Source: Chryseobacterium sp. Leaf180
GTDB taxonomy: Bacteria > Bacteroidota > Bacteroidia > Flavobacteriales > Weeksellaceae
Assembly: GCF_001424585.1 (NCBI RefSeq)
Contig: NZ_LMPJ01000001.1
Coordinates: forward strand, 1,304,450 to 1,368,449
Direction of reading: 5' to 3'
Length of the DNA: 64,000 nucleotides
Part shown: piece by piece, positions 25,093 to 32,749 of the stretch
How the letters are laid out: every line of letters starts with the position of its first letter
Numbering within the stretch: position 1 is the stretch's first letter
Program-made: the position numbers and the translations under genes
Notes under the pieces: generated by a model
What the model was told of the DNA's origin: nothing
The model's database searches: none
The model's input: the letters and a program-made list of their open reading frames with translations, nothing else

Positions 25093-25526
25093 AAATATTC
25101 CGTTGGATTTTTGTTATAGCAGGTGTTGCCGGACTTTTTGCGGTTCGGATGTACGAAGATTCTCTTTTCTACGATCCTTTTCTCACGTATTTTCATGAAG
25201 CCAGTAAAACACTCGTTTTCCCGGAATTTTTGTGGGGAAAACTGATTTTGAGCTACCTTTTTCGGTTCGCTTTGAATCTGATCTGCTCGTGCGTTATTAT
25301 TCATTTTCTGTTTCAAAACAGGCAATGGACGGTGCAGGGCGCGATTCTTATTGCGATTGTTTTCGCGATTACGTTCCCGATTTATCTTTTCTGCATCGCT
25401 GACGGTTTTGATGTCGGTTATCTTTTTTCTTTTTACATGCGCCGCTTTGTCATTCAGCCGATGATTCTTCTTCTCGTCGTTCCGCTGTTCTATTACAGGC
25501 AGATGATGATGAATAAAACCTCTTAA
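25089..25526 (+). CDS. Exosortase F system-associated membrane protein
   Basis: A 145-residue membrane protein that overlaps xrtF by four bases (ATGA). Four hydrophobic segments are visible (about 4-20, 50-75, 82-107 and 120-140), with a conserved-looking soluble part RMYEDSLFYDPFLTYFH (19-35) after the first helix. The pattern matches the partner protein that NCBI models place next to XrtF. Translational coupling suggests a fixed-ratio complex. The biochemical role is unknown. Confidence 0.85.
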   Translation: MKIFRWIFVIAGVAGLFAVRMYEDSLFYDPFLTYFHEASKTLVFPEFLWGKLILSYLFRFALNLICSCVIIHFLFQNRQWTVQGAILIAIVFAITFPIYLFCIADGFDVGYLFSFYMRRFVIQPMILLLVVPLFYYRQMMMNKTS

Positions 25527-25548
25527 AATACGTTTTATGTATATCTGA

Positions 25549-25701
25549 GTATGCTTAATGTATCTATGGGTATGTTTAAGGTATATATTTATAGGCTTAT
25601 TGTATCGAAGTTGAGGCTTGAGGCGTGGACGGTTATGCTTTACAAATAAGTATTGATGCTTAAAGCATCAACGTATATGGATTAAGTGTATATTTATAAG
25701 G
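25549..25701. repeat. Operator-like repeat cluster upstream of the HTH gene
   Basis: The 15-base unit at 25549-25563 (GTATGCTTAATGTAT) recurs at 25570-25584 with two changes, a 21-base period or two helical turns. A perfect 9-base inverted repeat TTGATGCTT-a-AAGCATCAA occupies 25653-25671 and contains the same ATGCTTAA core. A related TTAAGTGTATATTTATA copy lies at about 25682-25698. This is the only noncoding content of the 198-base gap before the HTH gene, so autoregulation is a reasonable inference. Confidence 0.6.
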
Positions 25702-25724
25702 AAAATGCATATTAATTCTATAAA

Positions 25725-26084
25725 ATGATGAGAACATACCAGAGAGAAAGTGAAAGTCCGTATCCGCACATCGGTGATATGGTTTGGAATGTGCTTTGTG
25801 AGCAGAAAATAACGCAGGCTGAGCTTGCAAGAAGGCTTCAGGTAACGCCGTCTTCGGTAGCTGATTATCTGAAGCAGTCTTCGCTGCAGTTTGGGATTTT
25901 GTGGAACATCAGCATCGCGCTGAAATATGATTTTCTGGGTAAAATCATCAATAATTATCCTGAATCTTTTCCTTTAAATCCTGAATCTAAGCTGGTTATT
26001 GAGCTGAATGCACAAAAGCAGATCATCGCCGATCTGGAGAAAGAAATATCCATTTATAAAGCCGCTTTAGGAATCAAACCATGA
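25725..26084 (+). CDS. HTH (XRE-like) DNA-binding protein with C-terminal coiled coil
   Basis: A 119-residue protein; ATG occurs at both of the first two codons. A lambda-repressor-like helix-turn-helix spans about 16-70 (IGDMVWNVLCEQKITQAELARRL, given by its ends, then VTPSSVADYLKQ). A short coiled coil occupies about 88-112 (LVIELNAQKQIIADLEKEI), suited to dimer formation. The long repeat-rich leader suggests that it binds its own upstream region. The regulated genes are unknown; no toxin partner is adjacent. Confidence 0.8.
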   Translation: MMRTYQRESESPYPHIGDMVWNVLCEQKITQAELARRLQVTPSSVADYLKQSSLQFGILWNISIALKYDFLGKIINNYPESFPLNPESKLVIELNAQKQIIADLEKEISIYKAALGIKP

Positions 26085-26159
26085 TTTTATTCCGTCAGAT
26101 CTGGTGTGGCTGTATTCTTTGGAAAACCAAACATGATTTGAAATACAAATGTTTTTCTT

Positions 26160-26268
26160 AGCCCTGACCGCAGCTGTTACCCCGCAACAGGCTCGGGGAA
26201 AGCGGAGGCTTTGGAGTGGAAAAGCCTTGGCGTGAAGAGTATGAGCGGAGAGCAGGAAATAGCTCCTT
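26160..26268 (+). ncRNA. Structured intergenic RNA element (possible Flavo-1-type motif)
   Basis: This 109-base stretch lies between convergent genes and is more GC-rich than the other gaps. It folds by eye into a branched structure: outer helices CCTG (26163-26166) / CAGG (26253-26256) and CCGC (26168-26171) / GCGG (26245-26248), an inner hairpin CCCCG (26180-26184) / CGGGG (26194-26198) and a second hairpin AGGCTTT (26206-26212) / AAAGCCT (26221-26227). It ends AATAGCTCCTT. The boundary words (TAGCCCTGA at the left, AGCTCC at the right) recall an element that recurs in flavobacterial intergenic regions. I suspect Rfam Flavo-1, but the name is unverified and the strand is a guess. Confidence 0.6.
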
Positions 26269-26274
26269 AAAAAA

Positions 26275-27276
26275 TTATTCGGCGGTATGTTTGTCGACGG
26301 AGGTGACGTTGGCTGAGTTCCATTCTACTTTTTTTACGAACGGATGCTCGCGCACGGGACATTCTGCGATCTGGCAGATACTGCAAGATATCGGCTTGCA
26401 GTCGTCCATATGAAAATTAAATTCAACAGATCGCGTCGTGTTGGTTGCGAGAAGGATGATAACGTTTTCCATCTCGCGGTGCGCATCGCGGAGCGGATAG
26501 TACCACGGCAGTGTGATGTGCGCATCGATATGAAGTGAGGAACCAAACTGCTGAATTTTCATATTGTGAATGTCGATCCACTCAGTTTTTCTGTTTTTTT
26601 CGAGCAGCTGAATGATTTTTTCGAGAAGAACAGGATCCTGTTCATCCATAATTCCGCTCAGCGATTTGCGGATGATTTTGTAGCCTACGAAGATGATGTA
26701 GCCGCCAAAAAGCAATGCCACAGCAGAATCGAGCCAGTTGAGATCGGTAAAATAAACAACAATTAAACTTACAAAAACCCCGATCGTCGTCACGGTATCT
26801 GACTGCAAATGTTTGCCCGAAGAAATGAGTACGGCTGAATTTTCTTTTTTCCCTTTCTGAATCGAGATATAGCCGAGGAGATAATTAATGATGGCTGTCG
26901 CTGCAATAATTGCAATTCCCCAGTCGAGTTCTTTCAACACTTTACCGGTAACAAGGCTGTTGATGCCTTCGTAAATAATCATAATTCCGGCAATGGCGAT
27001 GAGTGCGCCTTCGATGCCGGAAGTCACAAATTCTACTTTCCCGTGACCGTAAGGATGATCTTCGTCACGCGGTTTTCCGGCCAGATACAGCGAATACAGT
27101 CCCATAAATGCACTAATGACATTTACGATACTTTCCATCGCGTCTGAAAATACGGCATCTGAGGCAGTGAGCTTCCAGGCGATAAGTTTGGCGACGAAAA
27201 GTACGATGCCGATGATGGCAATCCACTTCTGGAAATTCAACTTCTCGGCGGTGGCTTTAGAAACGGAATTAATCAT
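26275..27276 (-). CDS. Cation diffusion facilitator family transporter
   Basis: A 333-residue membrane protein with the CDF plan: six hydrophobic segments between about 18 and 205, the metal-site motif FSDAMESIVN (43-52), the conserved HPYGHGK (74-80) and a second intramembrane site KHLQSD (about 153-158), followed by a cytoplasmic C-terminal domain. Family members exchange Zn2+, Mn2+, Fe2+ or similar ions for protons. The C-terminus is extended by a Cys-rich stretch, DDCKPISCSICQIAECPVRE (about 292-311), which could bind metal. The gene ends 7 bases from the structured RNA candidate. Confidence 0.9.
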   Translation of the reverse strand: MINSVSKATAEKLNFQKWIAIIGIVLFVAKLIAWKLTASDAVFSDAMESIVNVISAFMGLYSLYLAGKPRDEDHPYGHGKVEFVTSGIEGALIAIAGIMIIYEGINSLVTGKVLKELDWGIAIIAATAIINYLLGYISIQKGKKENSAVLISSGKHLQSDTVTTIGVFVSLIVVYFTDLNWLDSAVALLFGGYIIFVGYKIIRKSLSGIMDEQDPVLLEKIIQLLEKNRKTEWIDIHNMKIQQFGSSLHIDAHITLPWYYPLRDAHREMENVIILLATNTTRSVEFNFHMDDCKPISCSICQIAECPVREHPFVKKVEWNSANVTSVDKHTAE

Positions 27277-27326
27277 TTTGGTAAAAAAAAGAATCTCTTT
27301 CGGAGACTCTTTTGGTTTTTGTTAGT

Positions 27327-28343
27327 TTACACTAAGTTATTTTTCACTAGATATTCGGCGATCTGTACGGCGTTTGTTGCAGCGCCTTTTCGCAGGTTGT
27401 CGGCGACAATCCAGAGATTCATCGTTTTGGGCTGCGTGAGATCGCGTCTCATTCTTCCTACAAAAACGTCATCTTTTCCTTCGGAATACAGAGGCATTGG
27501 ATATTCGTTTTTCTCTACATTATCCATCACCACAACGCCGGGTGTTTCAGAAAGAATTTTACGGACTTCATCAAGATCAAATTCGTTTTCAAATTCGATA
27601 TTCACACTTTCCGAATGTCCGCCCTGTATGGGAACGCGGACTGCCGTTGCCGTAAGGCTGAAACTGTCGTCACCCAAAATCTTTTTAGGTTCTTTCATCA
27701 GTTTGATTTCTTCCTTCGTGTAGCCGTCATCTGAAAAAACATCGCAGTGGGGAAGCGCATTTTTAAAGATCTGATAAGGATAGACTTTTGAAATATTGCT
27801 TTCGGTATCTTTATAACCATTAACGGAAAACTCAGTTTCTGCATTAAGCTGATCAACTGCGGCTTTTCCGGTTCCGGTTACCGACTGATACGTAGAAATA
27901 ATCACCCGCTTCAAACGGTATTTTTCATGCAAAGGCCCGAGCACCATCACCAGCTGAATGGTAGAACAGTTTGGGTTGGCAATAATTTTATCTTCTTTCG
28001 TTAAAACATCAGCATTAATTTCCGGAACGATCAGTTTTTTATCAGGATCCATTCGCCAAGCCGAAGAATTATCGATGACCGTGATGCCAGCTTCCGCAAA
28101 CTTCGGGGCAAATTCAAGAGATGAACTTCCGCCGGCAGAGAACAGGGCAATATCCGGTTTTGCAGCAATAGCGTCTTCGATGCTTACGACAGAAAATTCT
28201 TTCTGTTTATACTTCACCTTTTTACCGATTGATTTTTCTGATGCAACAGGAATCAGTTCTGTAACAGGGAAATTTCGCTCTTCGAGCACTTTAAGCATCA
28301 CCTGGCCCACCATTCCGGTGGCACCTACTACTGCAATTTTCAT
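27327..28343 (-). CDS. asd: Aspartate-semialdehyde dehydrogenase
   Basis: A 338-residue enzyme: an N-terminal Rossmann domain (VGATGMVGQVMLKVLEERNF, residues 6-25) and a catalytic domain with C126 in NPNCSTIQ, plus the later QGGHSESVNIEF segment with the conserved histidine. It reduces beta-aspartyl phosphate to aspartate semialdehyde for lysine, diaminopimelate, threonine and methionine synthesis. It is a single gene, with the CDF gene ending it downstream after 50 bases and a cytochrome b-like gene 34 bases upstream. Confidence 0.96.
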   Translation of the reverse strand: MKIAVVGATGMVGQVMLKVLEERNFPVTELIPVASEKSIGKKVKYKQKEFSVVSIEDAIAAKPDIALFSAGGSSSLEFAPKFAEAGITVIDNSSAWRMDPDKKLIVPEINADVLTKEDKIIANPNCSTIQLVMVLGPLHEKYRLKRVIISTYQSVTGTGKAAVDQLNAETEFSVNGYKDTESNISKVYPYQIFKNALPHCDVFSDDGYTKEEIKLMKEPKKILGDDSFSLTATAVRVPIQGGHSESVNIEFENEFDLDEVRKILSETPGVVVMDNVEKNEYPMPLYSEGKDDVFVGRMRRDLTQPKTMNLWIVADNLRKGAATNAVQIAEYLVKNNLV

Positions 28344-28377
28344 TTTTTAATAGAAGAATTTTAAAGTTAAAATATAA

Positions 28378-28815
28378 TTAGCCTCCGAAAAGTCTTTTCC
28401 ACTGGAAGGCCCAAAGCATTAATGCAACAGCGATCACTGCCATAATTACCCAGCTCATCTGGATTCTGTCGGCAGTTTTGATTTTTTTGTTGAATATGGT
28501 TAAAAGAACAGCTGCAATGATCATCGCTGTTGGATGTTCTACATAGGTATTTCTTGAAACAGAATCTTTCATCAGTGTGCCGGCTTCTTTGGCAGCTTTG
28601 AAACCTGGTGAAAAGAAGAACAACATTACCAAACCGATTACCGCTTGTGTATGGAAGAAAATCATGGTGAAAAGCGTTGATTTTTTCAGCAGTTTGGAAA
28701 TCTTTCCTGAGTATCCGAACATGGTGGCGAGAAGTGCGATAACAAATACTGCCGTGGCGAGCAAAATAAGATAGGCAAAGCCGCGGTGCGCCTGAAGCAT
28801 GATGTTAAAATCCAT
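28378..28815 (-). CDS. Small cytochrome b-like membrane protein
   Basis: A 145-residue protein with four hydrophobic segments (about 14-34, 48-69, 91-107 and 119-137). Histidines at membrane edges, in LQAHRGFAYLILL, FFHTQAVIGLVM and VEHPTAMIIAAVLL, are spaced as in the small flavobacterial membrane proteins often labelled cytochrome B. Heme binding is possible but not shown by sequence. A TATATTTG box (28847-28840) lies 24 bases before the ATG, directly behind the terminator of the TonB receptor gene. Confidence 0.65.
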   Translation of the reverse strand: MDFNIMLQAHRGFAYLILLATAVFVIALLATMFGYSGKISKLLKKSTLFTMIFFHTQAVIGLVMLFFFSPGFKAAKEAGTLMKDSVSRNTYVEHPTAMIIAAVLLTIFNKKIKTADRIQMSWVIMAVIAVALMLWAFQWKRLFGG

Positions 28816-28839
28816 AGTTTATTTTTTTTAAGTTGTGTA

Positions 28840-28847
28840 CAAATATA
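28840..28847 (-). promoter_or_regulatory. -7 promoter element of the cytochrome b-like gene
   Basis: TATATTTG on the minus strand, 24 bases before the ATG. It sits immediately behind the T tract of the upstream terminator. Confidence 0.5.
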
Positions 28848-28876
28848 AAAAAATCCCGGCAGTAAAGCCGGGATTT
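28848..28876 (-). terminator. Terminator after the TonB receptor gene
   Basis: Perfect 10-base stem AAATCCCGGC (28851-28860) / GCCGGGATTT (28867-28876), with a T run on the minus strand. Confidence 0.9.
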
Positions 28877-28900
28877 GATTATGATAAAAGCTTTTGAAGC

Positions 28901-31663
28901 TTAAAAATTGAAGTTGATGTTAGCAGCCCAAGTTCTTCCGAAACCGAAATATACCTGATTTGACTGATGAATACCTTTCCAAGTTCCTACATTGTTATAA
29001 TTAACTAATGATTGCGCTTGTGCAGCTGCCTGCTGAGCCGGTGTCTGGCTTAATGATGTTGAAAAATTATTTGCAGTTAAACCCGTATGGTTATTAGTTG
29101 TTGCATCAGAGATATAAATTGTATCAAACAAGTTATATATATTAGCACCTACAGATATGCTCTGCTGATTTCCAATATCAAATTTGTAACTGGCTCCGAT
29201 GTCGAATAAATTGTAGCTCGGTAAACGAAGTGCTCCTTTCTCAAGCGCCGGTGGTGTATAAATCGCGTTCTGCTGAGAAACATCAAACGAATTTACATCA
29301 AACCTAGCATACAATTGATCAAACCATCTCCAGTTACCGAAGATACGAAGACCTTTTACCGGCTTGAGTACGGCGCCTAATGATGCTGTATTCTGAGCGG
29401 CATCACCTACACGAACTTTATCAAGGTTCAACTGTGTCGTATTAGTGTTACCGGAAAGAACTACTGGAGTGTTGTTGTCATCAAAAACATTTCCAACCGC
29501 ATTTCCTTTGTATTTCCAGTCCCCAAAAGAGAACATACCTTCAAGTTCTACGTATTTGCCGATATTGTAGTTAGCTTCAAGCTCAGCACCATAATGTACC
29601 TGGCGAATTCCGCTTACTTCTGCATATGCATTTTGAACTGTCTGACCCGCTGAGTTTTGTACTGTCAAACCGGTTCTTCTCTGAAAACGGTCTTTCCAGT
29701 CAGTACGGTAAAGGTTAACATTTACTCTTAGGTTTGAAGCTCTGAAACCATATCCTAATTCTGCACTGAAGATTTTTTCGTTCGTAAGGTTAGGATTTAC
29801 AACCTGTCTGTTACTTGGATAAACTCCGTTGAAGAAAGGTTGTCTTGAAATGTAACCGATATTTCCGAATACATTATGATTAGCATTGATGTTGTAGTTT
29901 GCACCAGCTTTTCCGTTATATCCAAGAATGTCTTTAAAGCCTGTTTTAGTATTTACAACAGGTCCTACAACAGCTGGTTGCTGAGTAACACCATCAACTA
30001 TCCAGTTATCAATTCTTTGATAACCTTGATTTGAAATGGCTCCCTGTACAAATGCAGTGAAGTTATCTTTAGAATATTCTACCTGACCAAAACCACCATA
30101 CCAAAGTACTTCTCCATTGTAATTACGGTTAGCAATCTGAGAATCATCCTTTACTGCCTTTACAAAAGGATTTGCTGAAGGTCTTGGAGCATAGGCCTGA
30201 GTGATCAAATGACCTACAAGAGAATTTGGGTCAGGTGTTGCGTTTAAATCTCTTCTTTCTAATAAAGCATTAGCACCCAGAAAGTTTGTAACCAGACCAG
30301 GATGATAACCATAGTAGTAACGTGCATCTATACCCACTGAAAAGTTTAAATAATCATTAAGTTTGTGGTTAAAATTAGATAATACGCCATACCAGTTGTG
30401 AGAGTTAACATTAGATCTCATTGTGATCCCGTTTCCGTTTCTGAAACTTGTCGCAGCAGTTGTAGCATTGGGTGAATCTGAAACGTTTACTCCAGGACCT
30501 GCAGGAAATGTATTGGCAGGAGCATTTGCTGTATTACCTACTGTAAAATCTGAAATTGCAGCACCTTGATTCCATCTTACAATATCATCCCATCTGATTT
30601 GTCCGTCAGCCGTTTTAGCTAAATTAAAAATGGTTTTACCATTAATGGTTCCGATAGCTCCTGTACCGCCACCTCTACCAAAAGAAGCATATGCTACTGT
30701 TGATAATTTAGAACGCTCAGACATTTTCCAGTCCCAGTTGAATGAAGCAATTGGCTTAGAATAATAATTGGTGTTTGTAGAATACTGTTGGCCGTTTAAT
30801 GTACCCCAGTTAGAATTGTATCTTCTGTTAGGATTTTCGTTTTTAGCACCATTCAGTAAACCATCACCCATATCTAAATAGGTAGCGATTGTATTGGTGA
30901 AGTTTTGATTGTGATATTGGGGAGCACCTGTAAATGTAAACTGGAAATCATGTTTAGCATTCGGCTGGTATCCTACTGCAATATAATAGTTGTACGCTTC
31001 GAAATCTGAACCGTTAATATACATAGCACCTGCAGTTCTGCTCATTAAGAATGAAGTAGACCATCCTTTTTCGTTTTTACCGGTGTTATATGAGAACAAG
31101 GATTTGAGATAACCGTTGTTAGCTAAACCTAAAGAAACAACACCCGCTCTTTTTTTGTCAGCAGCTCTTGTCAGAATATTGATGGTTCCACCAACAGATG
31201 CGATTGCTAACTTAGAAGAACCTAATCCTCTTTGAACCTGCATATCAGAAGTCACATCAGATAAACCAGCCCAGTTACTCCAGTATACCTGACCGTTTTC
31301 CATGTCATTTACTGGCATACCGTTTACCATTACAGCAATGTTTTCGTTACCGAAACCTCTGATTCTGATACTTGCATCACCGAAACCACCTCCACCTTTA
31401 GTAGCATATACTGATGGTGTTGTGTTAAGGATTTCAGGAAATTCCTGATTTCCCAATCTCTCCTGAATCTGTGCTGCTTTAATATTTGAAACAGCAACTG
31501 GAGTTTTTCTGTCCTTCGCAATGTCGGCAACACCTGCGATGACAACTTCGTCAATATCCTTAGATCGTGTATCGACGGTGTCTTTTACCGTTTGTGAATA
31601 ATAAACGCTGGCTGTAGAAAGGGTAATAACTACCGTAAGCAGCGATCTGTTGATTAATTTCAT
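28901..31663 (-). CDS. TonB-dependent outer membrane receptor
   Basis: A 920-residue protein with a signal peptide (about 1-23) and a short TonB-box-like region (DIDEVVIAG, about 36-44). The plug domain (about 55-170) includes SIRIRGFGNENIAVMVNGMP and GLGSSKLAIASVGGTINIL, and a long barrel ends in F (AANINFNF). Unlike the receptor at 16.2 kb it lacks a carboxypeptidase-like N-terminal domain and no SusD or lipoprotein partner is adjacent, so it is more like a siderophore- or metal-type receptor. The ligand is unknown. It is monocistronic, with a 209-base AT-rich upstream gap in which no clear operator is seen. Confidence 0.9.
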   Translation of the reverse strand: MKLINRSLLTVVITLSTASVYYSQTVKDTVDTRSKDIDEVVIAGVADIAKDRKTPVAVSNIKAAQIQERLGNQEFPEILNTTPSVYATKGGGGFGDASIRIRGFGNENIAVMVNGMPVNDMENGQVYWSNWAGLSDVTSDMQVQRGLGSSKLAIASVGGTINILTRAADKKRAGVVSLGLANNGYLKSLFSYNTGKNEKGWSTSFLMSRTAGAMYINGSDFEAYNYYIAVGYQPNAKHDFQFTFTGAPQYHNQNFTNTIATYLDMGDGLLNGAKNENPNRRYNSNWGTLNGQQYSTNTNYYSKPIASFNWDWKMSERSKLSTVAYASFGRGGGTGAIGTINGKTIFNLAKTADGQIRWDDIVRWNQGAAISDFTVGNTANAPANTFPAGPGVNVSDSPNATTAATSFRNGNGITMRSNVNSHNWYGVLSNFNHKLNDYLNFSVGIDARYYYGYHPGLVTNFLGANALLERRDLNATPDPNSLVGHLITQAYAPRPSANPFVKAVKDDSQIANRNYNGEVLWYGGFGQVEYSKDNFTAFVQGAISNQGYQRIDNWIVDGVTQQPAVVGPVVNTKTGFKDILGYNGKAGANYNINANHNVFGNIGYISRQPFFNGVYPSNRQVVNPNLTNEKIFSAELGYGFRASNLRVNVNLYRTDWKDRFQRRTGLTVQNSAGQTVQNAYAEVSGIRQVHYGAELEANYNIGKYVELEGMFSFGDWKYKGNAVGNVFDDNNTPVVLSGNTNTTQLNLDKVRVGDAAQNTASLGAVLKPVKGLRIFGNWRWFDQLYARFDVNSFDVSQQNAIYTPPALEKGALRLPSYNLFDIGASYKFDIGNQQSISVGANIYNLFDTIYISDATTNNHTGLTANNFSTSLSQTPAQQAAAQAQSLVNYNNVGTWKGIHQSNQVYFGFGRTWAANINFNF

Positions 31664-31872
31664 AATCGTTATTAATAGTTAGTATTAAATTTTGTGCAAA
31701 AATCGGCAAATAAACTTTAACTATTATTAACTATATGTTAATTTTTATTCAATCTATATAATGATTAATTATCAGATAATCAGGGAATTATATTTTACTA
31801 ACAATTTTATGGTAAAAAGTCATATTATTTAATTATCATAAATAATAACAACTTTTTATGAATAGCATAATA

Positions 31873-32733
31873 TTATTTCACGGCTTTCAGGCTTAAATCA
31901 ATGTTCTTCGCAGAGTGGGTAAGCGCTCCGGCAGAAATATACGTCACGCCCGTTTCTGCAATTGCAGTCAGTTGACCTCGCGTAATTCCCCCGGAAGCCT
32001 CAGTTTCACAACTTCCATTGATAATTTCTACAGCTTCACGCATCATCGCTACCGACATATTATCAAGCATGATGCGGTCTGCTTTTGTTTTTAAAGCTTC
32101 GCGCACTTCCTCGAGATTTCGGGTCTCGACTTCAATTTTCAGTTTTTTACCGGACTGTTTTATATAATCTCTTGCCATTTTCACAGCGTTGGCTATGCTT
32201 CCGTTGTAGTCAATGTGGTTGTCTTTCAGCATAATCATATCATACAAACCATAGCGATGATTAGTTCCGCCACCGATCGCGACCGCCCATTTTTCACAAA
32301 CCCGGAAATTTGGTGTCGTTTTTCTTGTGTCTAAAAGTTTAGTTTTAGAACCTATCAAACGGGAATCCCAATCGTGTGTCATCGTTGCGATACCGCTCAT
32401 GCGCTGCATACAGTTCAAAACCAGTCTTTCGGTAGATAAAATTGAACGTGCACTGCCAGTCACAGTAAAGGCAATATCACCAACCTTTGCAGTTTGGCCG
32501 TCCTGAATCATGATGTCGGTCTGCAGATTTTTATCAAACGTCTTAAAAATAATTTCGGCTAATTCTACACCAGCCAAAATGCAGTTTTCCTTAACCAAAA
32601 GCTTTGCACTCTGCTGCAGATCTTCCGGAATTGTTGCCAGTGTCGAATGATCACCATCCTGAATATCTTCTTCCAGCGCGTTTTTTATGAAATGTTTTAA
32701 AACTTTATCAGTCACGTATTTTGGTCTTTTCAT
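31873..32733 (-). CDS. nadC: Nicotinate-nucleotide pyrophosphorylase (carboxylating), quinolinate phosphoribosyltransferase
   Basis: A 286-residue enzyme starting MKRPKYVTDKVL. An ATG eight codons upstream would overlap the nadB stop and I prefer the internal one by length. Family motifs include DGDHST, NCMQRMSGIAT, LDTRKTTPNFR and GGGTNHRYGL, then IEVETRNLEEV and DRIMLDNMS, ending with EASGGI. It converts quinolinate and PRPP to nicotinate mononucleotide in de novo NAD synthesis. It follows nadB directly in the operon. Confidence 0.96.
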   Translation of the reverse strand: MKRPKYVTDKVLKHFIKNALEEDIQDGDHSTLATIPEDLQQSAKLLVKENCILAGVELAEIIFKTFDKNLQTDIMIQDGQTAKVGDIAFTVTGSARSILSTERLVLNCMQRMSGIATMTHDWDSRLIGSKTKLLDTRKTTPNFRVCEKWAVAIGGGTNHRYGLYDMIMLKDNHIDYNGSIANAVKMARDYIKQSGKKLKIEVETRNLEEVREALKTKADRIMLDNMSVAMMREAVEIINGSCETEASGGITRGQLTAIAETGVTYISAGALTHSAKNIDLSLKAVK

Positions 32734-32749
32734 AATGGTTCTGTAATAT

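Noticed and set aside
26216..26413. 65-codon open frame across the structured RNA and CDF gene end
   Set aside because: It overlaps the RNA hairpin and runs antisense into the CDF coding region; no coding signal of its own.
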